In this document: positions 13,650 through 19,737 of the stretch, piece by piece
Layout: every line of letters starts with the position of its first letter
Position numbering within the stretch: position 1 is the first letter of the stretch
Assembly (NCBI GenBank): GCA_910588295.1
Contig: CAJUQO010000062.1
Span: forward strand, 1 to 19,737
Length of the DNA: 19,737 nt
DNA from: an uncultured Lachnospiraceae bacterium
GTDB lineage: Bacteria; Bacillota; Clostridia; Lachnospirales; Lachnospiraceae
Direction of reading: 5' to 3'
Notes under the pieces: generated by a model
Seen by the model: the letters and a program-made list of their open reading frames with translations, nothing else
Told to the model about the DNA's origin: nothing
Database searches by the model: none
Position numbers and translations under genes: made by a program

Positions 13650-14282
13650 CTACTTCTTCTTCACATACAGGAGCAGTGAGTACCCCGCCGGTATTAATGC
13701 CGCCGCCATAACCGCCGCAAAAACCAGCCACCCTATCCGCAGCCATATATTGAGCAGGCAAGCCAGGCCTGCCGCCATATACAGCCAGCCTGCCAGATGA
13801 TGGGTGCTGTTCCAATTCTCCTCATCAGCCAGCGTCCAGGGAAGCCGTATGCCGACGGTATAATTATGGCGGCATTTGGGAATATAATTTCCGATTATGA
13901 TAAAAATAACACCCAGCAGCAGATGTACCAGCATCCGTCCGTCCACATTCACGCCCAGGGCGTAGCCATAGATCTGAATACTGCAGATAATCGAACAAAC
14001 CGGGCAGATCAGCATCACCATCTGCAGCATCTTGCTATTGATGCTCTTTCTTTTGGGATCCAGCATCGTAGCCGCCAGACAGACCACATGAACCGCCAGC
14101 AAAAACAGCGGCAAGCCAAACACGGCTAAAATTTTCGGGCTCCAGCCGTTTGCCTCATTATCAAAGTTGAAATGGGTAGCCATGGGATCCGGCAGCTCGC
14201 CCCAGAAATACATTCCCGCAATAACCGGCAGTAAAATAATCAGGCCTGTGGCAATGATTTTTCCTTTATTTTCTTTCAGCAT
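13650..14282 (-). CDS. sdpI: SdpI-family immunity-type membrane protein (DUF1648)
   Basis: This is a 210-residue membrane protein with six hydrophobic segments. The N-terminal DUF1648 region has LPDPMATHFNFDNEANGWSP after the first helix. The C-terminal SdpI domain has NYTVGIRLPWTLADEENWNS followed by THHLAGWLYMAAG, a very typical match. In Bacillus subtilis SdpI protects against the SdpC toxin and recruits the repressor SdpR to the membrane. The start overlaps the sdpR stop by 17 bases. No sdpC-like toxin or sdpAB gene is in this window, so the pair may act as a stand-alone defence against toxins of neighbours (inference). The ATG has AGGAGG-like sequence upstream within sdpR. Confidence 0.9.
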   Translation of the reverse strand: MLKENKGKIIATGLIILLPVIAGMYFWGELPDPMATHFNFDNEANGWSPKILAVFGLPLFLLAVHVVCLAATMLDPKRKSINSKMLQMVMLICPVCSIICSIQIYGYALGVNVDGRMLVHLLLGVIFIIIGNYIPKCRHNYTVGIRLPWTLADEENWNSTHHLAGWLYMAAGLACLLNIWLRIGWLVFAAVMAAALIPAGYSLLLYVKKK

Positions 14283-14550
14283 GTTCTGTACCTCCTTTTA
14301 GCTCCGACAACCACATCATGATTTCCTCCACCACGGACACATTCAGCTCGTAATAAACATAATTTTTATACTTTGTCTCAAACACCAGACCGGCCTTTTT
14401 CAGTACATTCAGATGATAGGAAATGGTAGCTCCCGTCATATCGAAATGGCTGCCGATCTCCCCGGCGGAAAGGCTCCCCTTTTTCAGCAGCACAAGGATC
14501 TCCCGCCGCACCGGATCCGACAGGGCCTTGAAGGTATGGGCAAAACTCAT
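14266..14550 (-). CDS. sdpR: ArsR-type autorepressor of the SdpR family
   Basis: This 94-residue winged-helix protein begins MSFAHTFKALSDPVRREILV. Its recognition helix region reads GEIGSHFDMTGATISYHLNV followed by LKKAGLVFETKYKNYVYYEL, which is SdpR-like. It has no ArsR metal-binding cysteines. It would repress the sdpRI promoter until SdpI sequesters it at the membrane. The ATG at 14550 has AGGAAG seven bases upstream. The promoter and a perfect palindrome lie directly upstream. Confidence 0.92.
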   Translation of the reverse strand: MSFAHTFKALSDPVRREILVLLKKGSLSAGEIGSHFDMTGATISYHLNVLKKAGLVFETKYKNYVYYELNVSVVEEIMMWLSELKGGTEHAERK

Positions 14551-14567
14551 GGCATCACTTCCTCTGC

Positions 14568-14622
14568 ATGTATTTAGAATTTTTTCTAAATACATAATAA
14601 CACAAAGGAAGCAGGAGAGCAA
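14568..14622 (-). promoter_or_regulatory. sdpRI promoter with 28-bp perfect operator palindrome
   Basis: On the minus strand TTGCTC (14617-14622) and TATTAT (14594-14599) are 17 bases apart. Two perfect 12-base arms, ATGTATTTAGAA (14568-14579) and TTCTAAATACAT (14584-14595), around TTTT cover the start of transcription and touch the -10. This is where an autorepressor such as SdpR would bind. The stretch from 14623 to 14741 holds no gene. Confidence 0.75.
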
Positions 14623-14741
14623 CAACAATTTAGATGTTCTTCTACCAAGGTGGACAATCCGGTCTTTGTCCCCCCTGATAGGAGAACATGAGGTGGAAGA
14701 AATCCTGGGGCTGCTTCCGGAAAGATCACAACAGCAATACC

Positions 14742-15620
14742 TCACGGCCGCTTCGGGCGACAAGCGCAAGCGATGCCCAGCCCTCCAGGCCCGATGTGGC
14801 AGGATACGCCTAGGGATAGCTCGTCACAGAGCACCTCCATGCCCGGAAACTCTTCACGGATCTCCCGCACCCACGCCTCCGTGTCCTCCGGCGACGCACT
14901 GGAGGCGGCCAGTAGATAGACCTCGCCCCGTTCATGGTATTCCCTCCACCGCGTCTCCAAGTCGTGGTGTACCGCTTCCAGCATGGCCTTTTTCGCCTTC
15001 CCGAAGCCCCGGCATTTCTGGAAAGTGTCCAGTGTCCCCACATCCAGCTTCAATACCGGCTTGATATTCAGCACCGTGCCGAGAGCCGCCGCGGCCGGGC
15101 TGATGCGGCCGCCCTTTTTCAGATATTTCAGCGTCTCTACGCCGATATAAATAGCCATCTCGGCCCGGGCCGCCTCCAGGATATCCTTGATCTTTGCCGC
15201 GGAATATCCCTCCGATACCAGCTCCAGGGCGTCCAGGACAGCCCGGTGCTGGGGTGTGGATACCCGACCGTTATCCACCACAAATACCCGGCCTTCATAT
15301 CCGTCCTCCCGCGCCATGGCCTGAGCCGCTGCGCAGGAACCGCTTAATCCGCTGCTGATCGGAAGATAGACAATCTGCTCGAATTCCGCCAGGGCCCCGT
15401 CCCAAAACTCCATGACCGACGTCGGCGAGGGCTGGGATGTGGACACATCCGCGCCCCCTGCCAGCTTCCCGAGAAGCTCCGCCCGGGATATACTGACGTC
15501 TTCCAGATAACAGTCTTCTCCTATATAAAAGGGCATCGGCAGCACCCGCACGCCCAAGCGCGCTGCCTCATCCTGCGTAATGCTGCTGTGGCTGTCCGTA
15601 CACACACCAATCTTTTTCAT
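14742..15620 (-). CDS. DegV family protein (fatty-acid-binding, FakB-like)
   Basis: This 292-residue protein shows the DegV pattern: VCTDSHSSITQDEAARLGVR near the N terminus, STSQPSPTSVMEFWDGAL, the LPISSGLSGSC loop and LKYLKKGGRISPAAAALGTV. DegV/FakB proteins bind a fatty acid and hand it to the kinase FakA for phosphorylation and lipid synthesis; which lipid is bound here is unknown. The ATG at 15620 has AGGAGGAG upstream. It is divergent from a tetR gene and shares its control region, so that regulator is the likely controller. Some DegV proteins have another role, so FakB activity is inferred. No fakA is present in the window. Confidence 0.92.
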   Translation of the reverse strand: MKKIGVCTDSHSSITQDEAARLGVRVLPMPFYIGEDCYLEDVSISRAELLGKLAGGADVSTSQPSPTSVMEFWDGALAEFEQIVYLPISSGLSGSCAAAQAMAREDGYEGRVFVVDNGRVSTPQHRAVLDALELVSEGYSAAKIKDILEAARAEMAIYIGVETLKYLKKGGRISPAAAALGTVLNIKPVLKLDVGTLDTFQKCRGFGKAKKAMLEAVHHDLETRWREYHERGEVYLLAASSASPEDTEAWVREIREEFPGMEVLCDELSLGVSCHIGPGGLGIACACRPKRP

Positions 15621-15635
15621 GACCTTACTCCTCCT

Positions 15636-15713
15636 TTGACAAATCCCACTGAACATGCTACAGTAACTTATACAGCGTGTACAACTGTAACATCACGAAG
15701 ACCGGAAAGTCAA
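15636..15713. promoter_or_regulatory. face-to-face promoters of tetR and degV with a shared palindrome
   Basis: The plus-strand promoter is TTGACA (15636-15641), 17 bases, TACAGT (15659-15664). The minus-strand promoter is TTGACT (15708-15713), 18 bases, TACAGT (15684-15689). Both read towards each other's promoter and start within a few bases of one another. Between the two -10 elements lies the near-perfect palindrome TTATACA-GCG-TGTACAA (15668-15684). A TetR dimer there would block both promoters. Confidence 0.65.
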
Positions 15714-15776
15714 CACTCCGGCTCTTCGCCTAAACAAAACTATAGAAAATGTAACACCGGAAAACAGGTAACGTCC

Positions 15777-16406
15777 ATGAAAACGCAAGCAGAATCCAGA
15801 CGGAATGAAAACCTGCGGCTATCCAACCAGGAATCTAACCGGCTGACCAGGGAATGCCTACAGACGGCCCTCATCTATCTGATGAATGAGAAACCCTTTG
15901 AGCAGATCCACATATCCGAACTGGCCCGCCGCTCCGGCGTATCCCGGACGGCTTTTTACCGCAATTACACCTGCAAAGAGGACATTCTGGCCGAAATCAG
16001 TAATTCTATCGTCCAGGATGTGGCCGCCTCGTTTCTGGAGGAATGCGGCCACGACGACTCCTACGGCTGGTTCTGCAGCTGTTTTTCAAAAGTTAAAACC
16101 AATGCGGAACCCTTCCGCCTGCTACTGCGGGCCCGTATGCCCAGGGATTCCCTGGTGGGCACCGGCTCCGTCCTGGAAAAATGGATCCCTGCCAATACCC
16201 CGGCCGCCCATTACCGGCTGCTGGCCCTAGAGGGAGCTTTTATTAATATCCTGGCCGACTGGCTTCGCAGCGGTATGAAAGACAGCGTCGAAGACATGGC
16301 GCGGCTCTGCGCCGACCAGCTGGGCCATACGATCCGCGGCATATTCGCATCGCTGAAACCGTGCCCGCGCCGGGTGAACACACCGGAAACACAACAGAAC
16401 GCGTAA
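15777..16406 (+). CDS. TetR-family transcriptional regulator
   Basis: The 209-residue protein has a TetR HTH at about 25-75 (TALIYLMNEKPFEQIHISEL, then ARRSGVSRTAFYRNYTCKED). A helical ligand-binding domain without close family assignment follows. The ATG at 15777 is the first with a normal TetR length; the ribosome binding site is weak (GGTAACG), so the start is less certain. The frame is open further upstream across the promoter region, but that part has no coding character. It is transcribed divergently from degV and is followed 53 bases later by the DUF1846 gene, probably in one transcript. It probably represses itself and degV. The ligand, perhaps a fatty acid or acyl-CoA, is a guess from the DegV neighbour. 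Confidence 0.88.
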   Translation: MKTQAESRRNENLRLSNQESNRLTRECLQTALIYLMNEKPFEQIHISELARRSGVSRTAFYRNYTCKEDILAEISNSIVQDVAASFLEECGHDDSYGWFCSCFSKVKTNAEPFRLLLRARMPRDSLVGTGSVLEKWIPANTPAAHYRLLALEGAFINILADWLRSGMKDSVEDMARLCADQLGHTIRGIFASLKPCPRRVNTPETQQNA

Positions 16407-16459
16407 CCGTTCAGGCCGACTTAGGCTGTTACCGAAAAACTTATAGAGGGAGGAACGAG

Positions 16460-17947
16460 ATGAAAACAGGCGTTGACAATGCCAAGTATTTAAAAATGCA
16501 GTCCGAACATATCCGTGAAAGGATCGCTCATTTTGACAATAAACTGTATCTGGAATTCGGGGGAAAGCTTTTTGACGACTACCATGCCTCCCGGGTGCTG
16601 CCGGGCTTTATGCCGGACTCCAAGCTGCAGATGCTTCTGCAGCTTGGAGACCAGGCTGAAATCGTAGTGGTCATCAGCGCGGAGGATATTGAGAGCAACA
16701 AGATCCGGGGGGATCTGGGCATCACCTACGATATGGACGTGCTGCGGCTGATCGACGCCTTCCAGGAGATCGGCCTGTATGTGGGCAGCGTCTGTATCAC
16801 CAAATATGCCGGCCAGACCGCCGCGGAGCAGTTCCGGACGCGACTCGGCAACCTGGGCATCCGCTCCTACTGCCATTATAAGATCCAGGGCTATCCCAGC
16901 GACGTGTCACGCATTGTCAGCGACGACGGTTACGGAAAAAATGAGTACATCGAGACTGAACGTCCCCTGGTCATCGTCACGGCCCCGGGCCCGGGCAGCG
17001 GCAAGATGGCCACTTGCCTGTCCCAGCTCTATCATGAGCACAAACGGGGGATCAAAGCCGGATACGCCAAATTCGAGACCTTCCCCATCTGGAATCTGCC
17101 CTTGAAGCATCCGGTAAACCTGGCTTACGAGGCTGCCACCGCCGATCTGAACGATGTGAATATGATTGACCCCTTCCATCTGGATGCCTACGGCAAAACT
17201 ACGGTAAATTACAACCGGGATATTGAGGTTTTCCCGGTCTTAAACGCCATGTTTGAGATGATCTCCGGCACCAGCCCTTACAAATCCCCCACAGACATGG
17301 GGGTCAACATGGCCGGTTTCTGCATCGTGGATGATGAAGAATGCCAGAGAGCCTCCAAACAGGAGATCATCCGCCGTTATTACCAGTGCCTCTGCGATCT
17401 GAAACGGGGCGCCGGTTCCCGGGAGATTCTGTACAAGTTGGAACTTCTGATGAAACAGGCGCAGATCACCTCCGACGACCGCGCCGTGGTTCATGCCGCT
17501 CTGGACCGGGAACAGGAGACAGGCCACCCGGCCGCGGCCATCGAGCTGCCGGACGGCACCCTGGTAACCGGAAAAACCAGCGATCTTTTGGGCGCCTCGG
17601 CCGCGGCCCTGCTCAATGCCTTAAAGATTCTGGGACATATCGACCATGAGCTGCATCTGGTCTCCCCGGAAGCCATCCAGCCCATCCAGCGCCTGAAAAC
17701 GGACTATCTGGGCAGCCATAACCCGCGGCTGCACACCGATGAGATTCTGATCGCCCTGTCCGCCTCGGCTGCAGCCAACCGGCAGGCGGAGCTGGCCCTG
17801 AATCAGATCCCGCAGCTGCAAAACTGCGAAGCCCATTCCTCCGTGCTGCTCTCCTCTGTGGACGAACAGATTTTCAAGCGGCTGGGCATACGATTGACCT
17901 GCGAGCCGAAATATGAAACCAGCGAGAGAAAATACCACAAGCGCTGA
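16460..17947 (+). CDS. DUF1846 / UPF0371 family protein
   Basis: This 495-residue soluble protein matches the DUF1846 family in length and sequence: IAHFDNKLYLEFGGKLFDDY HASRVLPGF near the start, VVVISAEDIESNKIRGDLGI near 80, and the glycine-rich TAPGPGSGKMATCLSQLYHE near 175, which looks like a nucleotide-binding loop. GYAKFETFPIWNLPLKHPVN and a long C-terminal helical domain follow. A structure of a family member is known, but I know of no proven function. The ATG at 16460 has GGGAGG upstream. It follows the TetR gene and has its own terminator. The conserved P-loop-like sequence suggests nucleotide binding (inference). Confidence 0.92.
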   Translation: MKTGVDNAKYLKMQSEHIRERIAHFDNKLYLEFGGKLFDDYHASRVLPGFMPDSKLQMLLQLGDQAEIVVVISAEDIESNKIRGDLGITYDMDVLRLIDAFQEIGLYVGSVCITKYAGQTAAEQFRTRLGNLGIRSYCHYKIQGYPSDVSRIVSDDGYGKNEYIETERPLVIVTAPGPGSGKMATCLSQLYHEHKRGIKAGYAKFETFPIWNLPLKHPVNLAYEAATADLNDVNMIDPFHLDAYGKTTVNYNRDIEVFPVLNAMFEMISGTSPYKSPTDMGVNMAGFCIVDDEECQRASKQEIIRRYYQCLCDLKRGAGSREILYKLELLMKQAQITSDDRAVVHAALDREQETGHPAAAIELPDGTLVTGKTSDLLGASAAALLNALKILGHIDHELHLVSPEAIQPIQRLKTDYLGSHNPRLHTDEILIALSASAAANRQAELALNQIPQLQNCEAHSSVLLSSVDEQIFKRLGIRLTCEPKYETSERKYHKR

Positions 17948-17969
17948 GACAAGGCCGTTTTACTTACCA

Positions 17970-18011
17970 GACGGGAGGCATTGGTGGAAACGCCGATGCC
18001 TCCCGTCTTTT
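17970..18011 (+). terminator. intrinsic terminator behind the DUF1846 gene
   Basis: GACGGGAGGCAT (17970-17981) pairs perfectly with ATGCCTCCCGTC (17996-18007). The loop contains a further GGTG-GAAA-CGCC hairpin, and four T follow. It ends the tetR-DUF1846 transcript. Confidence 0.9.
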
Positions 18012-18050
18012 CATTTGCTCTGTCTTCTATTGTTATAGAGGAATGCCTCA

Positions 18051-18080
18051 TTTACATATTTTAGATCTATGATATATAAT
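18051..18080 (+). promoter_or_regulatory. sigma-A promoter of the Spo0A-domain gene
   Basis: TTTACA (18051-18056) and a perfect TATAAT (18075-18080) are 18 bases apart. The transcript would begin near 18088, leaving a long leader of about 145 bases. Within the leader, TTTGCCGAAA (18112-18121) resembles an 0A box (TTTGTCGAAA) with one mismatch. Confidence 0.65.
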
Positions 18081-18231
18081 CTCTTCGAGACAAAGTCTGT
18101 CACACTCCGAATTTGCCGAAAAGTGTTCTTGTTCCATGCCCGCACAAGTCCGGACGTTTTCTATAAACCTTCCGGTGGCCGCGGGGATGCCGAACAACCA
18201 CAACTTCTCTCAGAAAGGATGATTTCACACC

Positions 18232-18570
18232 ATGTCTCCCGAATACAATGCAATCCGGCATTTGCTGATGCGCCTGGGAGCCACGCCAAATTATACCGGC
18301 TTCCGCTATACCGTCCATGCCCTTTCACTCTCCCTAGAACAGAATGAGCGCCTGACTCATGTATCCAAATACCTTTATCCGGATATTGCGAGCCATTACC
18401 ACACCACCTACATGGCCGTGGAACGGGATATCCGCACGCTTATATCGGTGATCTGGAGAAACAATCCCCAGCTTATGCATGAGCTGGCAGAACATAAACT
18501 GAAACAAAAGCCCACTGTCGCACAGTTTTTATCCATTTTAACCGTGCACCTCTCCACGCCGAAACCTTAA
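18232..18570 (+). CDS. stand-alone Spo0A C-terminal DNA-binding domain protein
   Basis: Almost the whole 112-residue protein matches the Spo0A effector domain: LLMRLGATPNYTGFRYTVHA, VSKYLYPDIASHYHTTYMAV followed by ERDIRTLISVIW, and the C-terminal LKQKPTVAQFLSILTVHL. In Spo0A the matching parts are '[28 protein letters not shown]' and 'KPTNSEFIAMVADKL'. The receiver domain with its phosphorylated Asp is absent, so this is a small DNA-binding protein without phosphorelay control. It could compete with or complement Spo0A at 0A boxes. The ATG at 18232 has AAGGATG upstream at a longer than usual distance. It is a single-gene unit. Confidence 0.85.
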   Translation: MSPEYNAIRHLLMRLGATPNYTGFRYTVHALSLSLEQNERLTHVSKYLYPDIASHYHTTYMAVERDIRTLISVIWRNNPQLMHELAEHKLKQKPTVAQFLSILTVHLSTPKP

Positions 18571-18580
18571 GCACCGCCTG

Positions 18581-18615
18581 TCCGGAAAGAACTGCATCAT
18601 GCGGCCTTTTCCGGA
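18581..18615. terminator. hairpin between the Spo0A-domain gene and the yesL remnant
   Basis: TCCGGAAA (18581-18588) and TTTCCGGA (18608-18615) form an 8-bp stem with a 19-nt loop about ten bases after the stop codon. No clear T-run follows, so its strength is uncertain. It may serve both converging transcripts. Confidence 0.4.
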
Positions 18616-18644
18616 TAGGATATCCATGCTTTTCCATTACCCAA

Positions 18645-18962
18645 TTACTCCTCATACCGCGCAAACGCCCGCTCCAGCAGCATGGCCTTCAGATAGCCTG
18701 TCAGGCCATGCGGAAAGCATTTTTGATCTGGTTTACGCTGGTGTTGGCAAACCTGGCTTCCACGGCGAACATGTAAGATGTGGTCATGGCCCACAGCGCC
18801 GTGCTCTGGTTCCACTCTTCCTTAAATACTGCCCAGAAATCCCGGATGATGTAGACACTCTCTTTTCTGCGCATTCGGAAAAGAATCCGGTACAGGGCCG
18901 TACAGGAGGCTCCGATGGTAATGATCCTTCCCACCCGGATAAGCAGGCAGCTTTTGCTTTCA
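18645..18962 (-). pseudogene. broken yesL-like (DUF624) membrane protein gene
   Basis: Read on the minus strand, the translation gives ITIGASCTALYRILFRMRRK, then IRDFWAVFKEEWNQSTALWA, then YMFAVEARFANTSVNQIKNA. These are three separate conserved parts of DUF624/YesL proteins, which normally have about 200 residues. The stretches between them, which would be membrane helices, are missing. After FRMA the frame shifts by one base and continues as GYLKAMLLERAFARYEE to a TAA at 18645, matching the family's C terminus. The N-terminal helix is missing too. It follows directly on the membrane-anchored protein gene. It is a remnant produced by several deletions and one frameshift. Confidence 0.65.
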
Positions 18963-19556
18963 GCAGATTCTTGCATACTCGGCAAAGGCCTCTGCCAGTT
19001 CGCCATGGCCGCTGTCCGCTACGATGCCGTAAAGCAGCGGCCCAGCCTCGTCCTCTGATGTTTTCTGCGCCACGAGGCCCAGCTTTTCCATCGTCTGCAG
19101 CCCGATCTCCTCTGTCTGCGCAAACGCAACGCCCATCTCGACGGCATATGTATAGAAACTCTCCGGCATGGTCACCGCGTCCAGCACACCCGCGGCAATG
19201 TTAAAGAAAAATTTTTCGTATGAGCTTTCGTTGGTTCCCTCCAGTTGCACATCGCCGTAGGAGATCTGGTAATCCGAGTCAAAAATGGCCTGTCCTTTTT
19301 TCAGCCCCAGGGCCACGACGCATTCCTCGGAAATACGGCCGTCCCGCGGGTAGTCGATGGGCTGATTCACTACGGCGCACTGAAACAGCACCCGGGGCCC
19401 CGGGAAGAAAATGTGGCGGATGAGCAGCACGGCAAGCCCCAGGACCGCCAGCGCGATCAGGATATGGTACCAGTAGTACCGCCGTATATGATCAATTTTT
19501 TGTTCCCGGCTCATGCCCTCCATCTGTTTGGCGATGGCGCAAAACCATGCTCTCAT
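18960..19556 (-). CDS. membrane-anchored protein of unknown function
   Basis: The 198-residue protein has a basic, cytoplasmic N terminus (MRAWFCAIAKQMEGMSREQK), one membrane helix near 30-48 (YHILIALAVLGLAVLLIRHI) and an external domain of about 150 residues without recognisable motif. The start at 19556 has AAAGGAGA six bases upstream; another ATG two codons before it stands directly on the site and is less likely. Homologues I recall sit next to yesL genes in Lachnospiraceae, which fits the remnant directly downstream, whose beginning overlaps this stop region. It lies 25 bases after the manA fragment, probably once in the same transcript. Confidence 0.7.
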   Translation of the reverse strand: MRAWFCAIAKQMEGMSREQKIDHIRRYYWYHILIALAVLGLAVLLIRHIFFPGPRVLFQCAVVNQPIDYPRDGRISEECVVALGLKKGQAIFDSDYQISYGDVQLEGTNESSYEKFFFNIAAGVLDAVTMPESFYTYAVEMGVAFAQTEEIGLQTMEKLGLVAQKTSEDEAGPLLYGIVADSGHGELAEAFAEYARIC

Positions 19557-19581
19557 ATGCATTCTCCTTTATTCTTCCCTG

Positions 19582-19698
19582 TTATACGGTAGTCAACAAG
19601 GCCTCGAAAGACCCCTCCATCTCATATTCCCCCGTATTGGCGGTGATAAAGATACTGTCCCCCCGCTTAATAGCCAGGTCACGGCTAATTAGAGGTAA
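19582..19698 (-). pseudogene. 3' fragment of a mannose-6-phosphate isomerase gene
   Basis: The last 33 codons before a TAA at 19582 read RDLAIKRGDSIFITANTGEY, then EMEGSFEALLTTV. This matches the C terminus of class I mannose-6-phosphate isomerase ('..KKGDSFFIPANAGEYEIEGECEVLLT'). Going upstream, an in-frame TGA stands at 19699-19701 and no similarity remains in the last 36 bases of the window. Either the gene is truncated here or a frameshift lies close to the edge. Confidence 0.55.
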
Positions 19699-19737
19699 TC
19701 AAAAGAGGAAAGGAAAAGCACAATCCAGACGGAACCG

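Noticed and set aside
14640..14741. Plus-strand stretch reading EVEEILGLLPERSQQQYL
   Set aside because: It looks protein-like, but it has no start or family match and runs into the opposite strand of degV.
15588..15776. Longer TetR start at 15588
   Set aside because: The added part overlaps the degV start and both promoters and has no TetR similarity.
1..19737. CRISPR array, tRNA, rRNA, insertion sequence or prophage
   Set aside because: No regular spaced repeats, no tRNA- or rRNA-like sequence, no transposase, integrase or phage structural gene was recognised.

Overview
The window looks like chromosomal DNA from an anaerobic, spore-forming Firmicute of the Clostridia, most likely Lachnospiraceae-like. 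This is inferred from GC-rich AGGAGG ribosome binding sites, sigma-A promoters of Firmicute type, a Spo0A-type DNA-binding domain, an SdpR/SdpI pair, a Clostridia-type CbiMNQO cobalt importer and a DUF1846 protein. No plasmid or phage genes, CRISPR array, rRNA or tRNA gene was recognised. About 21 protein genes look intact, and three gene remnants were found.

Layout. 1-220: no convincing gene, one strong hairpin. 221-2190 (minus): ECF sigma factor, a small membrane protein that is probably its anti-sigma factor, and two membrane proteins, tightly packed as one operon. 2447-3373 (plus): AEC-family permease. 3396-5150 (minus): a DnaK paralogue without grpE/dnaJ next to it. 5333-6241 (minus): LysR regulator with a palindrome in its leader, followed by a fragment of an AraC-type HTH domain. 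6578-7576 (minus): secreted FN3-like protein. 7767-10970 (minus): cobalt ECF importer in the order cbiQ-cbiO-[cobalamin riboswitch]-cbiM-cbiN. 11271-12065 (minus): proC. 12331-12570 (plus): small conserved protein ending in a strong terminator. 12745-13482 (minus): truA. 13650-14550 (minus): sdpR-sdpI with a perfect 28-bp palindrome over the promoter. 14742-15620 (minus) degV and 15777-17947 (plus) a TetR regulator plus a DUF1846 protein are read from face-to-face promoters that share one palindrome. 18232-18570 (plus): protein made only of the Spo0A C-terminal domain. 18645-19737 (minus): a decaying region with a manA 3' fragment, a membrane-anchored protein and a broken yesL (DUF624) gene.

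How the parts work together. The cbi genes form one metal uptake system. CbiM and CbiN are the substrate-binding part, CbiQ the coupling membrane protein and CbiO the ATPase. The riboswitch sits inside the gene cluster, so only cbiMN would be directly controlled by cobalamin, while cbiQO has its own sigma-A promoter. CbiQ carries an extra membrane segment and a histidine-rich stretch at its N terminus. The ECF sigma operon is probably an autoregulated envelope-stress unit. The TetR protein probably controls degV and itself from one central operator. I see no single large undescribed system. The best candidates for something new are the ECF-sigma membrane operon, the split riboswitch/His-rich CbiQ arrangement, the symmetric TetR/degV control region and the stand-alone Spo0A DNA-binding domain.
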